A DNA stretch of 64,000 nt from an uncultured Clostridia bacterium (lineage in GTDB: Bacteria; Bacillota; Clostridia; TANB77; CAG-508). The notes beneath the pieces were generated by a model that was given only the letters and a program-made list of their open reading frames with translations, made no database searches and had not been told where the DNA came from. The translations under genes and the position numbers were made by a program. The stretch is from contig CANRGT010000005.1 in the NCBI GenBank assembly GCA_947630185.1, forward strand, positions 1 to 64,000. Reading direction: 5' to 3'. Positions 54,912 through 63,176 of this stretch are shown here, one piece after another (within the stretch, counting starts at the first letter, position 1; each line of letters begins with the position of its first letter).

Positions 54912-55061
54912 TTGGAGAGTAATATTGCAAAAAATTTTTTATTTGATATGGATTCCTATATATTAGAAATTGGTAATATGATTGTAGAAATAAAATATTC
55001 AGATAACAATAAATCTCTTAGAGAATGTATAGAAAATATTTTAGCAAGAAAGTTAAATTAA
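54912..55061 (+). CDS. Small protein next to the serine recombinase gene
   Basis: 49 residues from TTG 54912, with AAAGGAAAG about 8 nt upstream. It reads MESNIAKNFLFDMDSYILEI followed by a short C-terminal helix ending ENILARKLN. It lies 107 bp before the recombinase gene. Its size and position suggest a transposon-associated accessory factor. Family not recognised, and the TTG start is inferred from the RBS. Confidence 0.5.
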   Translation: MESNIAKNFLFDMDSYILEIGNMIVEIKYSDNNKSLRECIENILARKLN

Positions 55062-55168
55062 TATTTTAGCAAGAAAGTAAAATTAATATTTTAAAAAGAG
55101 ATTTTATATAATATTTAGTTAAAAAGTAATTTTATTTAAAAAGCTTGTTAAAAACGGAGGCAATTAAA

Positions 55169-56792
55169 ATGCCAGGAAGAACTTCAAAATATACTAATGA
55201 AAAAAATATCAATAGCGAAAAAATATGGCAGATAGGCTTATACATAAGACTTTCACAAGAAGATAGTGATAATCGGAATAGAAAAGCAAGAAAGTAACAG
55301 TATAACAAGTCAAAAAGAATTATTAAATCAATTTATAGAAGAACATGATGATTTAGTAGTTTACGATACATATGTAGATGACGGTTTTACTGGAACAGAT
55401 TTCAATAGGCCAGCATTTCAAAGACTTTTAGAAGACATAAAAAATGGATACATAAATTGTGTAATTGTAAAAGACTTATCAAGACTTGGAAGAAATTACA
55501 TAGAAGTAGGAAACTATATAGAGCAGATATTTCCTATTTTTAATGTAAGATTTATTGCCATAAATGATAATGTAGATAGTTATAAAAACCCTGCTAGTAA
55601 CAACACCATTTTGATTCCTTTTAAAAATTTAATAAATGATGAATATTGCAGAGATACATCAATAAAAATAAGAAGTGCCTTAAATGGGAGAAAGAAAAAA
55701 GGCGAATTTGTTGGGGCTTTTCCTGCATATGGCTATATTAAAGACAAAGAAAATCCGCATAAATTAATTGTGGACAAAGAATCAGCAGAAATTGTAAAGA
55801 AAATTTTTGAATGGAAAGTAAATGAAGGAATAGGAAACTTAAAAATATGCCATAGACTAAATAGCATGGGAATTTTAAATCCAACAGGGTATAAAATAAA
55901 AGTTTTAAATCAAAAATATCATAATAACAGTGATTATACTTGGGGAGTTTCAACTATAAGAAATATTTTAAAAAACGATATTTATATAGGAAATGTTACG
56001 CAAGGAAAAAGAAGAGTTAAAAGCTATAAACTACATAAGTTAGATAAAGTTCCAGAAGAAGAATGGATTACAGTAGAAAACATGCATGAACCGATTATTG
56101 AAAAAGAACTATTTGAAAAAGCTCAAAACTTAATGAAAAAAGATACAAGAGTTAGAAAAAATGGCAGTTTAAGTATGTGGGCAGGAATTTTAAAATGTGC
56201 TGATTGTAAAAGAGCAATGCATAAAAAATATAGCAAAAATAAAAGCGGAAAAGAATACGAATACTATATATGTGGTACATATAGAAAAAAATCTCATGAA
56301 CTTTGTACCAAACATACAATAAAAAAAAGTGACTTAGAAAGTGCAGTATTAGAAGTGATTAAATATCATATTATTAAGTTTGTTGACATAGAAAAAATAC
56401 TAAATGAGTTAGAGTCAAGCGAAAAAAAGCCTTTAGAAAATAGAAATATAGAAAAACAAAATAATATTCAAATAGAAAAAATAAGGTTAATAAAAAAAGG
56501 CTTATACGAAGATTTAAAGGATGGAATTATTACAAAAGAAGAATATTTAGAATATAAAGACGACTATGAAAAGCAAATAGAAAATTTAGAGCAAGCAATT
56601 ATAAATTTAAAAATACAAAGTGTGGAGGAAAAAAATAAGGAAAACGAAAATGTAAAATGGATAGAAGAATTTAGAAAACAAAAAAATATAATGAGTTTAG
56701 ATAGAACTATTATAGATGAATTAATTGAGTACATAGAAGTGCATGAAAATAATAAAATTACTATTAAATTTAAATTTAATAATGAGTATTAA
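55169..56792 (+). pseudogene. Large serine recombinase (TnpX-like), frameshifted as sequenced
   Basis: ATG 55169 with CGGAGG. The frame opens MPGRTSKYTNEK, with the catalytic Ser in LYIRLSQEDSD, then breaks; deleting C55274 gives DSDNGIEKQESNSITSQKELL and joins the long frame to 56792. The resolvase domain (DGFTGTDFNRPAF; KDLSRLGRNYIEVGNYIE), recombinase domain (GAFPAYGYIKD; WGVSTIRNIL) and zinc ribbon (CADCKRAM) follow, then a C-terminal coiled coil. Corrected length is about 540 residues, normal for this family. If the frameshift is real the enzyme is dead; if it is an error the element may be mobile. Confidence 0.85.
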
Positions 56793-56808
56793 GTGTTGTT
56801 ATAATTAC

Positions 56809-56821
56809 CCAAGCAGGTGCT
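56809..56821 (+). other. Right attachment site (attR) of the element
   Basis: CCAAGCAGGTGCT, direct repeat of 49412-49424 with one mismatch. The preceding element end GTGTTGTTATAATTACCC (56793-56810) is an imperfect inverted copy of the left end. Confidence 0.75.
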
Positions 56822-57103
56822 GTCGGAGCACCAGTAGGAGGTCAGGTTTTATCAGAGGTATTGCCATATTTAGAGCTTCAAAAAGACAATGTTAAAGAGG
56901 AGGACCAAAAAAATATTGTTGAAGTTCCAGAAATAGAAGGAATGACAATAGAGGAAGCTATTAAAGAACTTAAGAAGGTAAACTTAGAAATGCAAATAGA
57001 AAATGAAGGAGAATACGATAAGAAAACGACAATTGTAAAAGAGCAGTTGCCTAAAAAAGAAATTCGAGTATATGAGGGAACAAAAATTATTGTTAAATAT
57101 TAA
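56822..57103 (+). pseudogene. 3' part of the interrupted dcw PBP gene (PASTA domain)
   Basis: From GTC 56822 the frame reads VGAPVGGQVLSEVLPYLELQ, the end of the transpeptidase domain (compare VAAPVASQILKEVLPYLQ in the PBP at 5927), then one PASTA domain (VPEIEGMTIEEAIKELKKVNL...YEGTKIIVKY) and TAA. It has no start of its own: the first ATG is internal, without an RBS. It is continuous in frame with 49424 once the element is removed. One PASTA domain here against two in the other PBP. Confidence 0.85.
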
Positions 57104-57163
57104 TCTAAATGAACGCTACGCTGTGCATACAAACTATAATTTTTAACTAAAATAAAAAACACC

Positions 57164-57192
57164 TATACAAAAAATAATTTTTGTTATATAAT
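57164..57192 (+). promoter_or_regulatory. Candidate promoter ahead of murE
   Basis: TATACA (57164-57169), 17 bp, TATAAT (57187-57192). It would let murE-mraY-ftsW-murG be transcribed independently of the interrupted PBP. Confidence 0.55.
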
Positions 57193-57225
57193 GTACTCGT
57201 GAAAATGGAGAGATAGGAGAAAAAT

Positions 57226-58713
57226 ATGGAATTAAAGAGTATTTTAGCGGGTCTTGAAGACTTGAAAATAAAAGGAAATATAGAGAATACTGAAGTTAAA
57301 ACCATAGTAGATAATTCTGAAAAAATTAAAGAAGGAGATATGTTTGTTGCAATTGATGGATTTACTGAAGATGGACACAAATATATACCGGACGCAATAA
57401 AAAAAGGTGCAAAAGTAATTATGGCACAAGCAGACAAAGTAACCAGAGAAATGGTAAAAGATTTGCCAGATGATGTTATATTCATTTTAGCACCAGATAC
57501 AAGACACGCAGTTTCAATTTGTGCTTGTAATTTTTATAAAAATCCTTCAAGAAAGTTAAGACTTATTGGTGTAACTGGAACGAAGGGCAAAACTACTACT
57601 ACATTTATGATAAAATCTTTATTAGAAAAAGAAGGTTTAAAAGTAGGGCTTATTGGAACAATTTGCACATACATTGGAAATAAAAATTTAGGAGATAATG
57701 ATAGAACTACACCAGAAGGATTAGAGTTACAAGAGCTTTTAAGGAAAATGGTAGATGAAGGCTGTGATGTAGCGGTTATGGAGGTATCTTCACAAAGCTT
57801 AAAATTAGGTAGAGTAGACGGTTGTGAATTTGAAATAGGGGTATTTACTAATTTTGCAAAAGACCATATTAGCCCAAAAGAGCATCCAAGTATGGAAGAT
57901 TACTTCAATTCAAAAGTTAAATTATTTAAAATGTGTAAATATGGTTATATAAATTCAGATGATATTTTTGCAAATAAATTGCCAGCACTTGCTCCAAATT
58001 GCAAATTTGAAACTTATGGAATTGATAATCCAGCAAGTTTGCTTGCAAAAGATATTACTGTAACAAATTCAAATGTAGATTTTAAAGTAAAATTAGGAAA
58101 TAAAAATCAAAGAGTAAAAACAGGAATACCTGGAAGATTTAGCGTATATAATTCATTAGCAGCAATTAGTGTTGCATCTAGATTTGGCGTTAGTGCAGAA
58201 GACATAATAGATGCATTACTTTCTGTTCGTGTACCAGGAAGAAGCGAGCTTGTAGACAATAAAGCCGAATTAGCAATTATGATAGATTATGCACATACAC
58301 CAGAAAGTTTGGAAAATATTTTAAAAACTGTAAAAACATATACCTTAGGTAAAGTAATATGCGTATTTGGTTGTGGAGGAGATAGAGATACTGGAAAAAG
58401 ACCTTTAATGGGCGAAATTGCTACTACTTTAGCAGATCATACAATTATTACATCTGACAACCCAAGAAGTGAAAAACCAGAAGATATAGTTTCTCAAATT
58501 GAAAAAGGTGCTAAAAAAACAAAAGGAAGCTATGAATGCATTGTAGATAGAAAAGAAGCAATGAAAAAAGCAATAAAAATGGCAAATAAAAAGGACTTAG
58601 TGTTAATTGCTGGAAAAGGTCATGAATTAACACAAGAAATAAATGGAAAAAAATATCCTTTTGATGAAAGGGAAATTATTAAAGAAATCATAGATGAATC
58701 AATTATAATGTAA
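57226..58713 (+). CDS. murE: UDP-N-acetylmuramoyl-tripeptide synthetase MurE (meso-DAP type)
   Basis: 495 residues. Mur ligase layout: N-terminal domain (VKTIVDNSEKIKEGDMFVAIDGF), GVTGTKGKTTTTFMIKSLL ATP site, EVSSQSLKLGRVDGCEF, DYAHTPESLENIL, and the DNPR motif in TSDNPRSEKPEDI, typical of enzymes that add meso-diaminopimelate to UDP-MurNAc-L-Ala-D-Glu, then GKGHELTQEINGKKYPFDERE. GATAGGAG lies before ATG. First gene after the interrupted PBP, in the standard dcw order. A second, divergent MurE-like gene is at 15021. Confidence 0.95.
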   Translation: MELKSILAGLEDLKIKGNIENTEVKTIVDNSEKIKEGDMFVAIDGFTEDGHKYIPDAIKKGAKVIMAQADKVTREMVKDLPDDVIFILAPDTRHAVSICACNFYKNPSRKLRLIGVTGTKGKTTTTFMIKSLLEKEGLKVGLIGTICTYIGNKNLGDNDRTTPEGLELQELLRKMVDEGCDVAVMEVSSQSLKLGRVDGCEFEIGVFTNFAKDHISPKEHPSMEDYFNSKVKLFKMCKYGYINSDDIFANKLPALAPNCKFETYGIDNPASLLAKDITVTNSNVDFKVKLGNKNQRVKTGIPGRFSVYNSLAAISVASRFGVSAEDIIDALLSVRVPGRSELVDNKAELAIMIDYAHTPESLENILKTVKTYTLGKVICVFGCGGDRDTGKRPLMGEIATTLADHTIITSDNPRSEKPEDIVSQIEKGAKKTKGSYECIVDRKEAMKKAIKMANKKDLVLIAGKGHELTQEINGKKYPFDEREIIKEIIDESIIM

Positions 58714-58875
58714 AATATAGTAACTTTGCGTGTGCTTGTTGTCGCAACCTACCTATGTAATAAATTGCTATAAAATAGCAATTTATTACTAACAATATGT
58801 TGGTTGCTTCAAACGCACTTCGCTTACGCTTCGTTTGGACGCTACGCGCACCACTTAAAGTTACTATATTTTACA
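58709..58875 (-). repeat. Palindromic intergenic repeat, copy C (167 bp)
   Basis: Perfect 19-bp ends TGTAAAATATAGTAACTTT (58709-58727) and its complement (58857-58875). The interior is in reverse orientation to copies A and B: GTCGCAACCTACC, AATAAATTGCTAT...ATAGCAATTTATT, GGTTGCTTCAAACGCACTTCGC, GCTACGCGCACC. It overlaps the last bases of murE and lies before mraY. Confidence 0.85.
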
Positions 58876-58943
58876 AACAATAATTAAATATATAATATAA
58901 AATAAATAATAATTAATAAAGAATGATAACGAAGGAGGAAGTA

Positions 58944-59939
58944 ATGGAATTAGAATTTCAAACAAAACTTATTTTTCTTTCATTAGCAGTATGTTTTGCA
59001 ACTGCAATAATAGTAATTCCAATTTTAAAAAGATTAAGAGTAGGGCAATTGGAAAGGCAGGAAGGCCCACAATCACATTTAAAAAAACAAGGAACACCTA
59101 CAATGGGTGGTATTATAATGATTATAACAATCTTAGTAGTTAGTGTATTTATGTGTTTAGATTATGGAAAATCTGAAGCACCAGAAGAAAGACAGATTGC
59201 TACTAATATGATACCATTTATTGCTTCAACAATAGGATTTGGAATAATTGGATTAATAGATGATTTAAAAAAATTAATTGGTAGAAACACAGAAGGGTTA
59301 AAACCAATGTATAAAATGATAGGCTTACTTATAATTTCTGTAGGGTTTGTCATAGGTTTAACACAATTTTTACACATATCAACAGATATTTATATACCAT
59401 TTTGGGGTAACACTTTAACTCTTCCAATTTGGCTCTATATTCCATTTGCAGTTTTAGTAATGCTTGCAACGACAAATGCAATAAACCTAACAGATGGAAT
59501 AGATGGACTTTCAACAAGTGTTACAACAATAATTCTTACCTGTTTAACAGTAATATCAATAATATTTGGAGTAAAAGAAATTACTGTATTTGGAAGTATT
59601 TTAATAGGAACTTGCTTAGGCTTTTTGATATTTAATCTTCATCCTGCAAAAGTAATGATGGGAGATACAGGCTCACTATTATTAGGAGGAGCTATTGCAA
59701 GTATAGCACTTTATTTAAAAATGCCATTACTTCTTATAATAATTGCACTTGTTCCAGTAATTGAAACATTGTCAGTTATGTTACAAGTTAGACATTTTAA
59801 AAGAACAGGAAAAAGAATATTTAAAATGACACCAATACATCACCATTTTGAATTATGTGGTTGGAACGAAAATAAAATAGTATCAGTTTTTAGTGTTATT
59901 ACATTAGTATGTTGCATGATAGGGCTAATGCTAATATAG
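58944..59939 (+). CDS. mraY: Phospho-N-acetylmuramoyl-pentapeptide-transferase MraY
   Basis: 331 residues from ATG 58944; AAGGAGG (58932-58938) lies 5 nt upstream, so the ATG at 58923 is not used. About ten transmembrane helices. QEGPQSHLKKQGTPTMGGI, the IGLIDDLKK aspartate motif, NLTDGIDGLSTS and MTPIHHHFELCGW are all visible. It makes lipid I from UDP-MurNAc-pentapeptide and undecaprenyl phosphate in the membrane. The next gene, ftsW, starts 13 nt after the stop. Confidence 0.96.
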   Translation: MELEFQTKLIFLSLAVCFATAIIVIPILKRLRVGQLERQEGPQSHLKKQGTPTMGGIIMIITILVVSVFMCLDYGKSEAPEERQIATNMIPFIASTIGFGIIGLIDDLKKLIGRNTEGLKPMYKMIGLLIISVGFVIGLTQFLHISTDIYIPFWGNTLTLPIWLYIPFAVLVMLATTNAINLTDGIDGLSTSVTTIILTCLTVISIIFGVKEITVFGSILIGTCLGFLIFNLHPAKVMMGDTGSLLLGGAIASIALYLKMPLLLIIIALVPVIETLSVMLQVRHFKRTGKRIFKMTPIHHHFELCGWNENKIVSVFSVITLVCCMIGLMLI

Positions 59940-59952
59940 AAGGAGGATGCTA

Positions 59953-61191
59953 ATGCAAAAGAAAACAAAAAAATTCTCAAATTTTGTAAATAAGCAATTT
60001 GATTATGTACTCTGCATAATAGTATTTATCTTGTTAGCGTTAGGTGTTGTAATGGTACTTTCAGCTTCTGCACCATCTGCGCTAGCAGAGACAGGAAAAA
60101 CATATACATATGCAAGTAGACAATTGTTTTTTTGCATAATAGGAATTATCGCTATGTTTTTTCTTTCAAAAATAGACTATCGTTTTTATAAAAAATACTA
60201 TTGGGGAATTTATATAATTTCATGTGTAATATTACTATTTGTTTTAATTCCAGGTTTGGGAATTTCAGCAAATGGTGCAAGAAGATGGGTATACATACCA
60301 CTAATTGGTCAATTTCAACCATCAGAATTTACAAAAATAGGATTAATAATTTTCTATGCAGGATATTTATCAGACCATAAAGACGAGCTTAAAGATTTTT
60401 GGAAGGGCTTTGTAAAACCATTTGTTTTTCTAATTGCACCAATTGGAATTTTATATTTAGTACAAAATCACTTAAGTGCATCATTAATTATTGGAATGAT
60501 TACATGTGTTATGATGGTTATGGCAGGTACAAGAATGTTACATTTTATTGCAGTAGGAGGAGTAGCTGCAGGAGCACTTGGAAGTTATCTTGTTTATAAG
60601 ATTTCATCAGGTTCAGATAGTTTCCGTATAGGAAGAATTATATCATTTTTAGACCCATGGCAAGATAAGTTAGGTGATGGCTGGCAGGTTATACAAAGTT
60701 TATATGCTATTGGTTCAGGTGGATTTTTTGGAGTAGGTTTAGGCGAAAGCAAACAAAAATATTTGTACATATCAGAACCACAAAATGACTTTATATTTGC
60801 AATTATAGCAGAAGAATTAGGTTTTATAGGATGCGTATTTATTATAGGGCTTTTTGCAATGTTGGTTTGGAGAGGAATTTTAATTGCGATGAAGGCACCT
60901 GATACATTTGGAAGCTTACTTGCAATAGGAATTATTAGTTTAGTAGGTTTGCAAGTTCTTTTAAATATTGGAGTTGTTACATCTTCTATTCCAAATACAG
61001 GAATACCACTACCATTCTTTAGTTATGGAGGAAGTGCACTAGTTATATTATTAGCAAGTATGCGGAATTTTGCTGAACATATCAAGGGCAGGAAGCAAAG
61101 TATAAAAAAAGGGAGGAAATGCAATGCGAGTAATTGTTGCAGCAGCTGGAACAGGTGGGCATATAAACCCAGGTATTGCAATTGCAAATAA
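59953..61191 (+). CDS. ftsW: FtsW/SpoVE-type peptidoglycan polymerase, 3' end frameshifted as sequenced
   Basis: Start ATG 59953 with AGGAGG at 59941-59946 (the ATG at 59947 overlaps it). SEDS-family protein with about ten transmembrane helices: LALGVVMVLSASAPSAL, NGARRWVYIPLIGQFQPSEFTKIGLIIF, GGFFGVGLGESKQKYLYISEPQNDFIFAIIAEELGFIG, TGIPLPFFSYGGSAL. As sequenced the frame runs to 61191 over the murG start with an unrelated tail (RNFAEHIKGRKQ...). Deleting C61063 gives SMGILLNISRAGSKV and a stop at 61105, just before the murG RBS, which is the normal ending (383 residues). Forms the glycan strand with its PBP partner. Confidence 0.92.
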   Translation: MQKKTKKFSNFVNKQFDYVLCIIVFILLALGVVMVLSASAPSALAETGKTYTYASRQLFFCIIGIIAMFFLSKIDYRFYKKYYWGIYIISCVILLFVLIPGLGISANGARRWVYIPLIGQFQPSEFTKIGLIIFYAGYLSDHKDELKDFWKGFVKPFVFLIAPIGILYLVQNHLSASLIIGMITCVMMVMAGTRMLHFIAVGGVAAGALGSYLVYKISSGSDSFRIGRIISFLDPWQDKLGDGWQVIQSLYAIGSGGFFGVGLGESKQKYLYISEPQNDFIFAIIAEELGFIGCVFIIGLFAMLVWRGILIAMKAPDTFGSLLAIGIISLVGLQVLLNIGVVTSSIPNTGIPLPFFSYGGSALVILLASMRNFAEHIKGRKQSIKKGRKCNASNCCSSWNRWAYKPRYCNCK

Positions 61192-62239
61192 AATAAAAGA
61201 AAAAGAGCCAGGTTCAGAAATAATTTTTATTGGAACAAATAGAGGCTTAGAAAATGACTTAGTTCCAAGAGCAGGTTATAAATTAAAAACAATAAATGCT
61301 TATGGATTTGACCGTTCAATTTCATTAGATAATATAAAGAAAATTTATAAAACATTTCGCTCAATTAAAGAAGCAAAAAAAATTATAGAAGAATTTAAAC
61401 CAGATGTTATATTAGGAACAGGTGGATATATTTGCGTACCAGTTGGGCTTGCAGCTAAAAAGAAAAATGTGCCAGTGGTATTACATGAAAGCAATGCTTT
61501 CCCGGGAATTGCAATCAAACTTCTTTCAAAAAAAGCAGACAAAATATTATTAGGCTTTGAAGATGCAAAAGCAAGGCTTCCAAAGGCTAAAAAAATTGTT
61601 GTAACAGGAACACCAACAAAAGTAAAGAAAATAAATATTTCAAAAGAGAAAAAACAAGAAATTTTAAATGAAAATAGATTAAATGACCAAAAACCAATAG
61701 TGCTATTTTTTGGTGGAAGCCAAGGAGCACAAAGCATAAACAATAGCTTAATAGAAATAATAGTAAATAAGAAAAATGAAAATTATCAAATTATGTGGGC
61801 AGCAGGACCTGCACAATATGAAGAAATAAAAAATAATTTAAAAGAAAAACATAATTTAGAAATAGATAAAATTCCAAATGTAAAAATCATGCCATACATT
61901 TATAACATGGAAGAAATGATGAACATAGTAGATTTAGTGGTTTGTAGAAGCGGTGCAATGACTATTACAGAAATTGCAAATGTTGGAAAACCTGCAATAT
62001 TTATACCATTTCCTTTTGCAACAGAAAATCATCAAGAATATAATGCAAGAGTATTAGAAAAAGTAGGCTCTGCAAAAATTATCTTAGATAAAAACTTAAC
62101 TTCTAATGTTTTAAATGATGAGATTCAAAATATGGTAAAAGATAGAGAAAAGCTAAACAAAATGGGAGAAAATGCTCATAAAGTTTCAATAAAAGATGTT
62201 GAAGAAAAAATTTATAATGAAATAAAAGTCGAAATTTGA
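61124..62239 (+). CDS. murG: UDP-N-acetylglucosamine transferase MurG
   Basis: 371 residues. GT28 fold: MRVIVAAAGTGGHINPGIAIA, TGGYICVPVGLAAK, LHESNAFPGIAIKLL, LFFGGSQGAQSINNSL, VCRSGAMTITEIANVGKPAIFIPFPFATENHQEYNA. It adds GlcNAc to lipid I to make lipid II at the cytoplasmic face. GGGAGG (61111-61116) sits 7 nt before ATG. The apparent 68-bp overlap with ftsW disappears if the extra C at 61063 is removed. Confidence 0.96.
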   Translation: MRVIVAAAGTGGHINPGIAIANKIKEKEPGSEIIFIGTNRGLENDLVPRAGYKLKTINAYGFDRSISLDNIKKIYKTFRSIKEAKKIIEEFKPDVILGTGGYICVPVGLAAKKKNVPVVLHESNAFPGIAIKLLSKKADKILLGFEDAKARLPKAKKIVVTGTPTKVKKINISKEKKQEILNENRLNDQKPIVLFFGGSQGAQSINNSLIEIIVNKKNENYQIMWAAGPAQYEEIKNNLKEKHNLEIDKIPNVKIMPYIYNMEEMMNIVDLVVCRSGAMTITEIANVGKPAIFIPFPFATENHQEYNARVLEKVGSAKIILDKNLTSNVLNDEIQNMVKDREKLNKMGENAHKVSIKDVEEKIYNEIKVEI

Positions 62240-62313
62240 CGCACGAAAGCACTTGCTTTTTTAGGAAAAATATGGTAAAATCAAACTTACACTTATGAAG
62301 AAAGGGGAATATC

Positions 62314-62613
62314 ATGTTTAGCTTTAACAAAATTTACGGTGAAACTACTATTCAGAAGGAAACAAAAGATTATGACAAAGACGGGATTATTAATTTAAAG
62401 TACTACAAAACAAAAGCCAAAAACGACAAGGACAAAATATATGGAGTAGGAGTTATAAGAACAGAAATTGTTAATAATGAATTTAACCAAGAAAAGCAAG
62501 AAATTAATAATATATGCAAGCAAAAAGATGAAGTTGAAAGTTTGTTAGAAATGTTACTACAAAATAAAGTAACACCAGTTGACTTAAAATATGTGTTAGA
62601 AGATATAGAGTAG
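62314..62613 (+). CDS. Small conserved-type hypothetical protein (DUF6514-like)
   Basis: 99 residues with GAAAGGGG before ATG. The N-terminal half is basic beta-rich (NLKYYKTKAKNDKDKIYGVGVIRTE) and the C-terminal half a helix ending VTPVDLKYVLEDIE. The length and the YGVGV...VESLLEMLLQNKVTP pattern resemble a small clostridial family I remember as DUF6514; unsure. Same strand as murG, 74 bp downstream. Confidence 0.55.
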   Translation: MFSFNKIYGETTIQKETKDYDKDGIINLKYYKTKAKNDKDKIYGVGVIRTEIVNNEFNQEKQEINNICKQKDEVESLLEMLLQNKVTPVDLKYVLEDIE

Positions 62614-63176
62614 AAAAATATATTAAAGTATATTGCGTAAAAATAAAATACAAAGTGAAAAATATAAAAAATTAAAGTTCATAAAAGTATAAAAATAGTA
62701 GTTAAAAATTTTAAATTCACAATAAGTGATGAAGGAACATTTACTTTTAGTTTTATATAATTAAAAGCCAATGTTCTTTTTACATATCAAATATATATTT
62801 ATATCCATAAGTAGCTTTTTTGTATCTGTAAAAAAATGTAAAATTATGTCGAAAAGTTTTTATTGCAATCTAGCCATTTTTATGATTTAATAATATAAAT
62901 TGCAGTTGCGCAATAAAATGTTTATTTTTAATATTTTATTATATATTTAAGTTTATTTAAAACTAATTTTAACTTATTTTAGATTTAAAAAAATTTATTT
63001 TTCTATATTTAATTAAAAAAATTAAATTTAAAATCTTAAAAATTTATTCTTAAAAGAAAAATCCAAGGAAAATTTAAAAAGTAAAAATAATTTGAAGGGA
63101 GGATAGTTTCAATTTTACCAATAATGTTGATAAAATAAATATTTCTATGATAAAATAAAGAAAGGAAAAAACTTAA
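62614..63176. other. Spacer with terminator-like hairpin and rpn promoter
   Basis: No gene. An imperfect hairpin (GGAACATTTACTTTTAG with TTAAAAGCCAATGTTCTTTTT, about 62733-62782) may terminate the upstream unit. From 62830 comes the block shared with the first rpn gene, with TTGCAA (62863-62868), 17 bp, TTTAAT (62886-62891), then an A+T-only leader of about 280 nt to 63177. Confidence 0.55.

Larger units (their letters stand above)
49425..56821. mobile_element. 7.4-kb serine-recombinase element inserted in the PBP gene
   Basis: The boundaries are a 13-bp imperfect direct repeat (49412-49424 and 56809-56821), and removing 49425-56821 restores the PBP frame (GGHQGGA joined to VGAPVGGQV). The ends show imperfect inverted repeats of about 17 bp (GGTGATTTATACAACAC; complement of the right end GGTAATTATAACAACAC). 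The recombinase gene is at the right end, reading out. Cargo: penicillin-binding-fold protein, sortase, SPKTG surface protein, glucosaminidase and a 49-residue protein next to the recombinase. It resembles TnpX-type (Tn4451-like) elements in recombinase and size class; no conjugation genes are seen. Confidence 0.85.

Noticed and set aside
57105..57145. Fifth copy of the palindromic repeat (GAACGCTACGCTGTGCATAC)
   Set aside because: Only about 20 bp resemble one arm of the family and no inverted partner is present; at most a remnant.
61124..61191. Functional 68-bp overlap of ftsW and murG
   Set aside because: The overlapping ftsW tail is unrelated to SEDS proteins, and deletion of one C gives the normal end before the murG RBS.
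62241..62262. Terminator after murG
   Set aside because: GAAAGCACTTGCTTTTTT gives only a 6-bp stem with a 2-nt loop, too weak to call.
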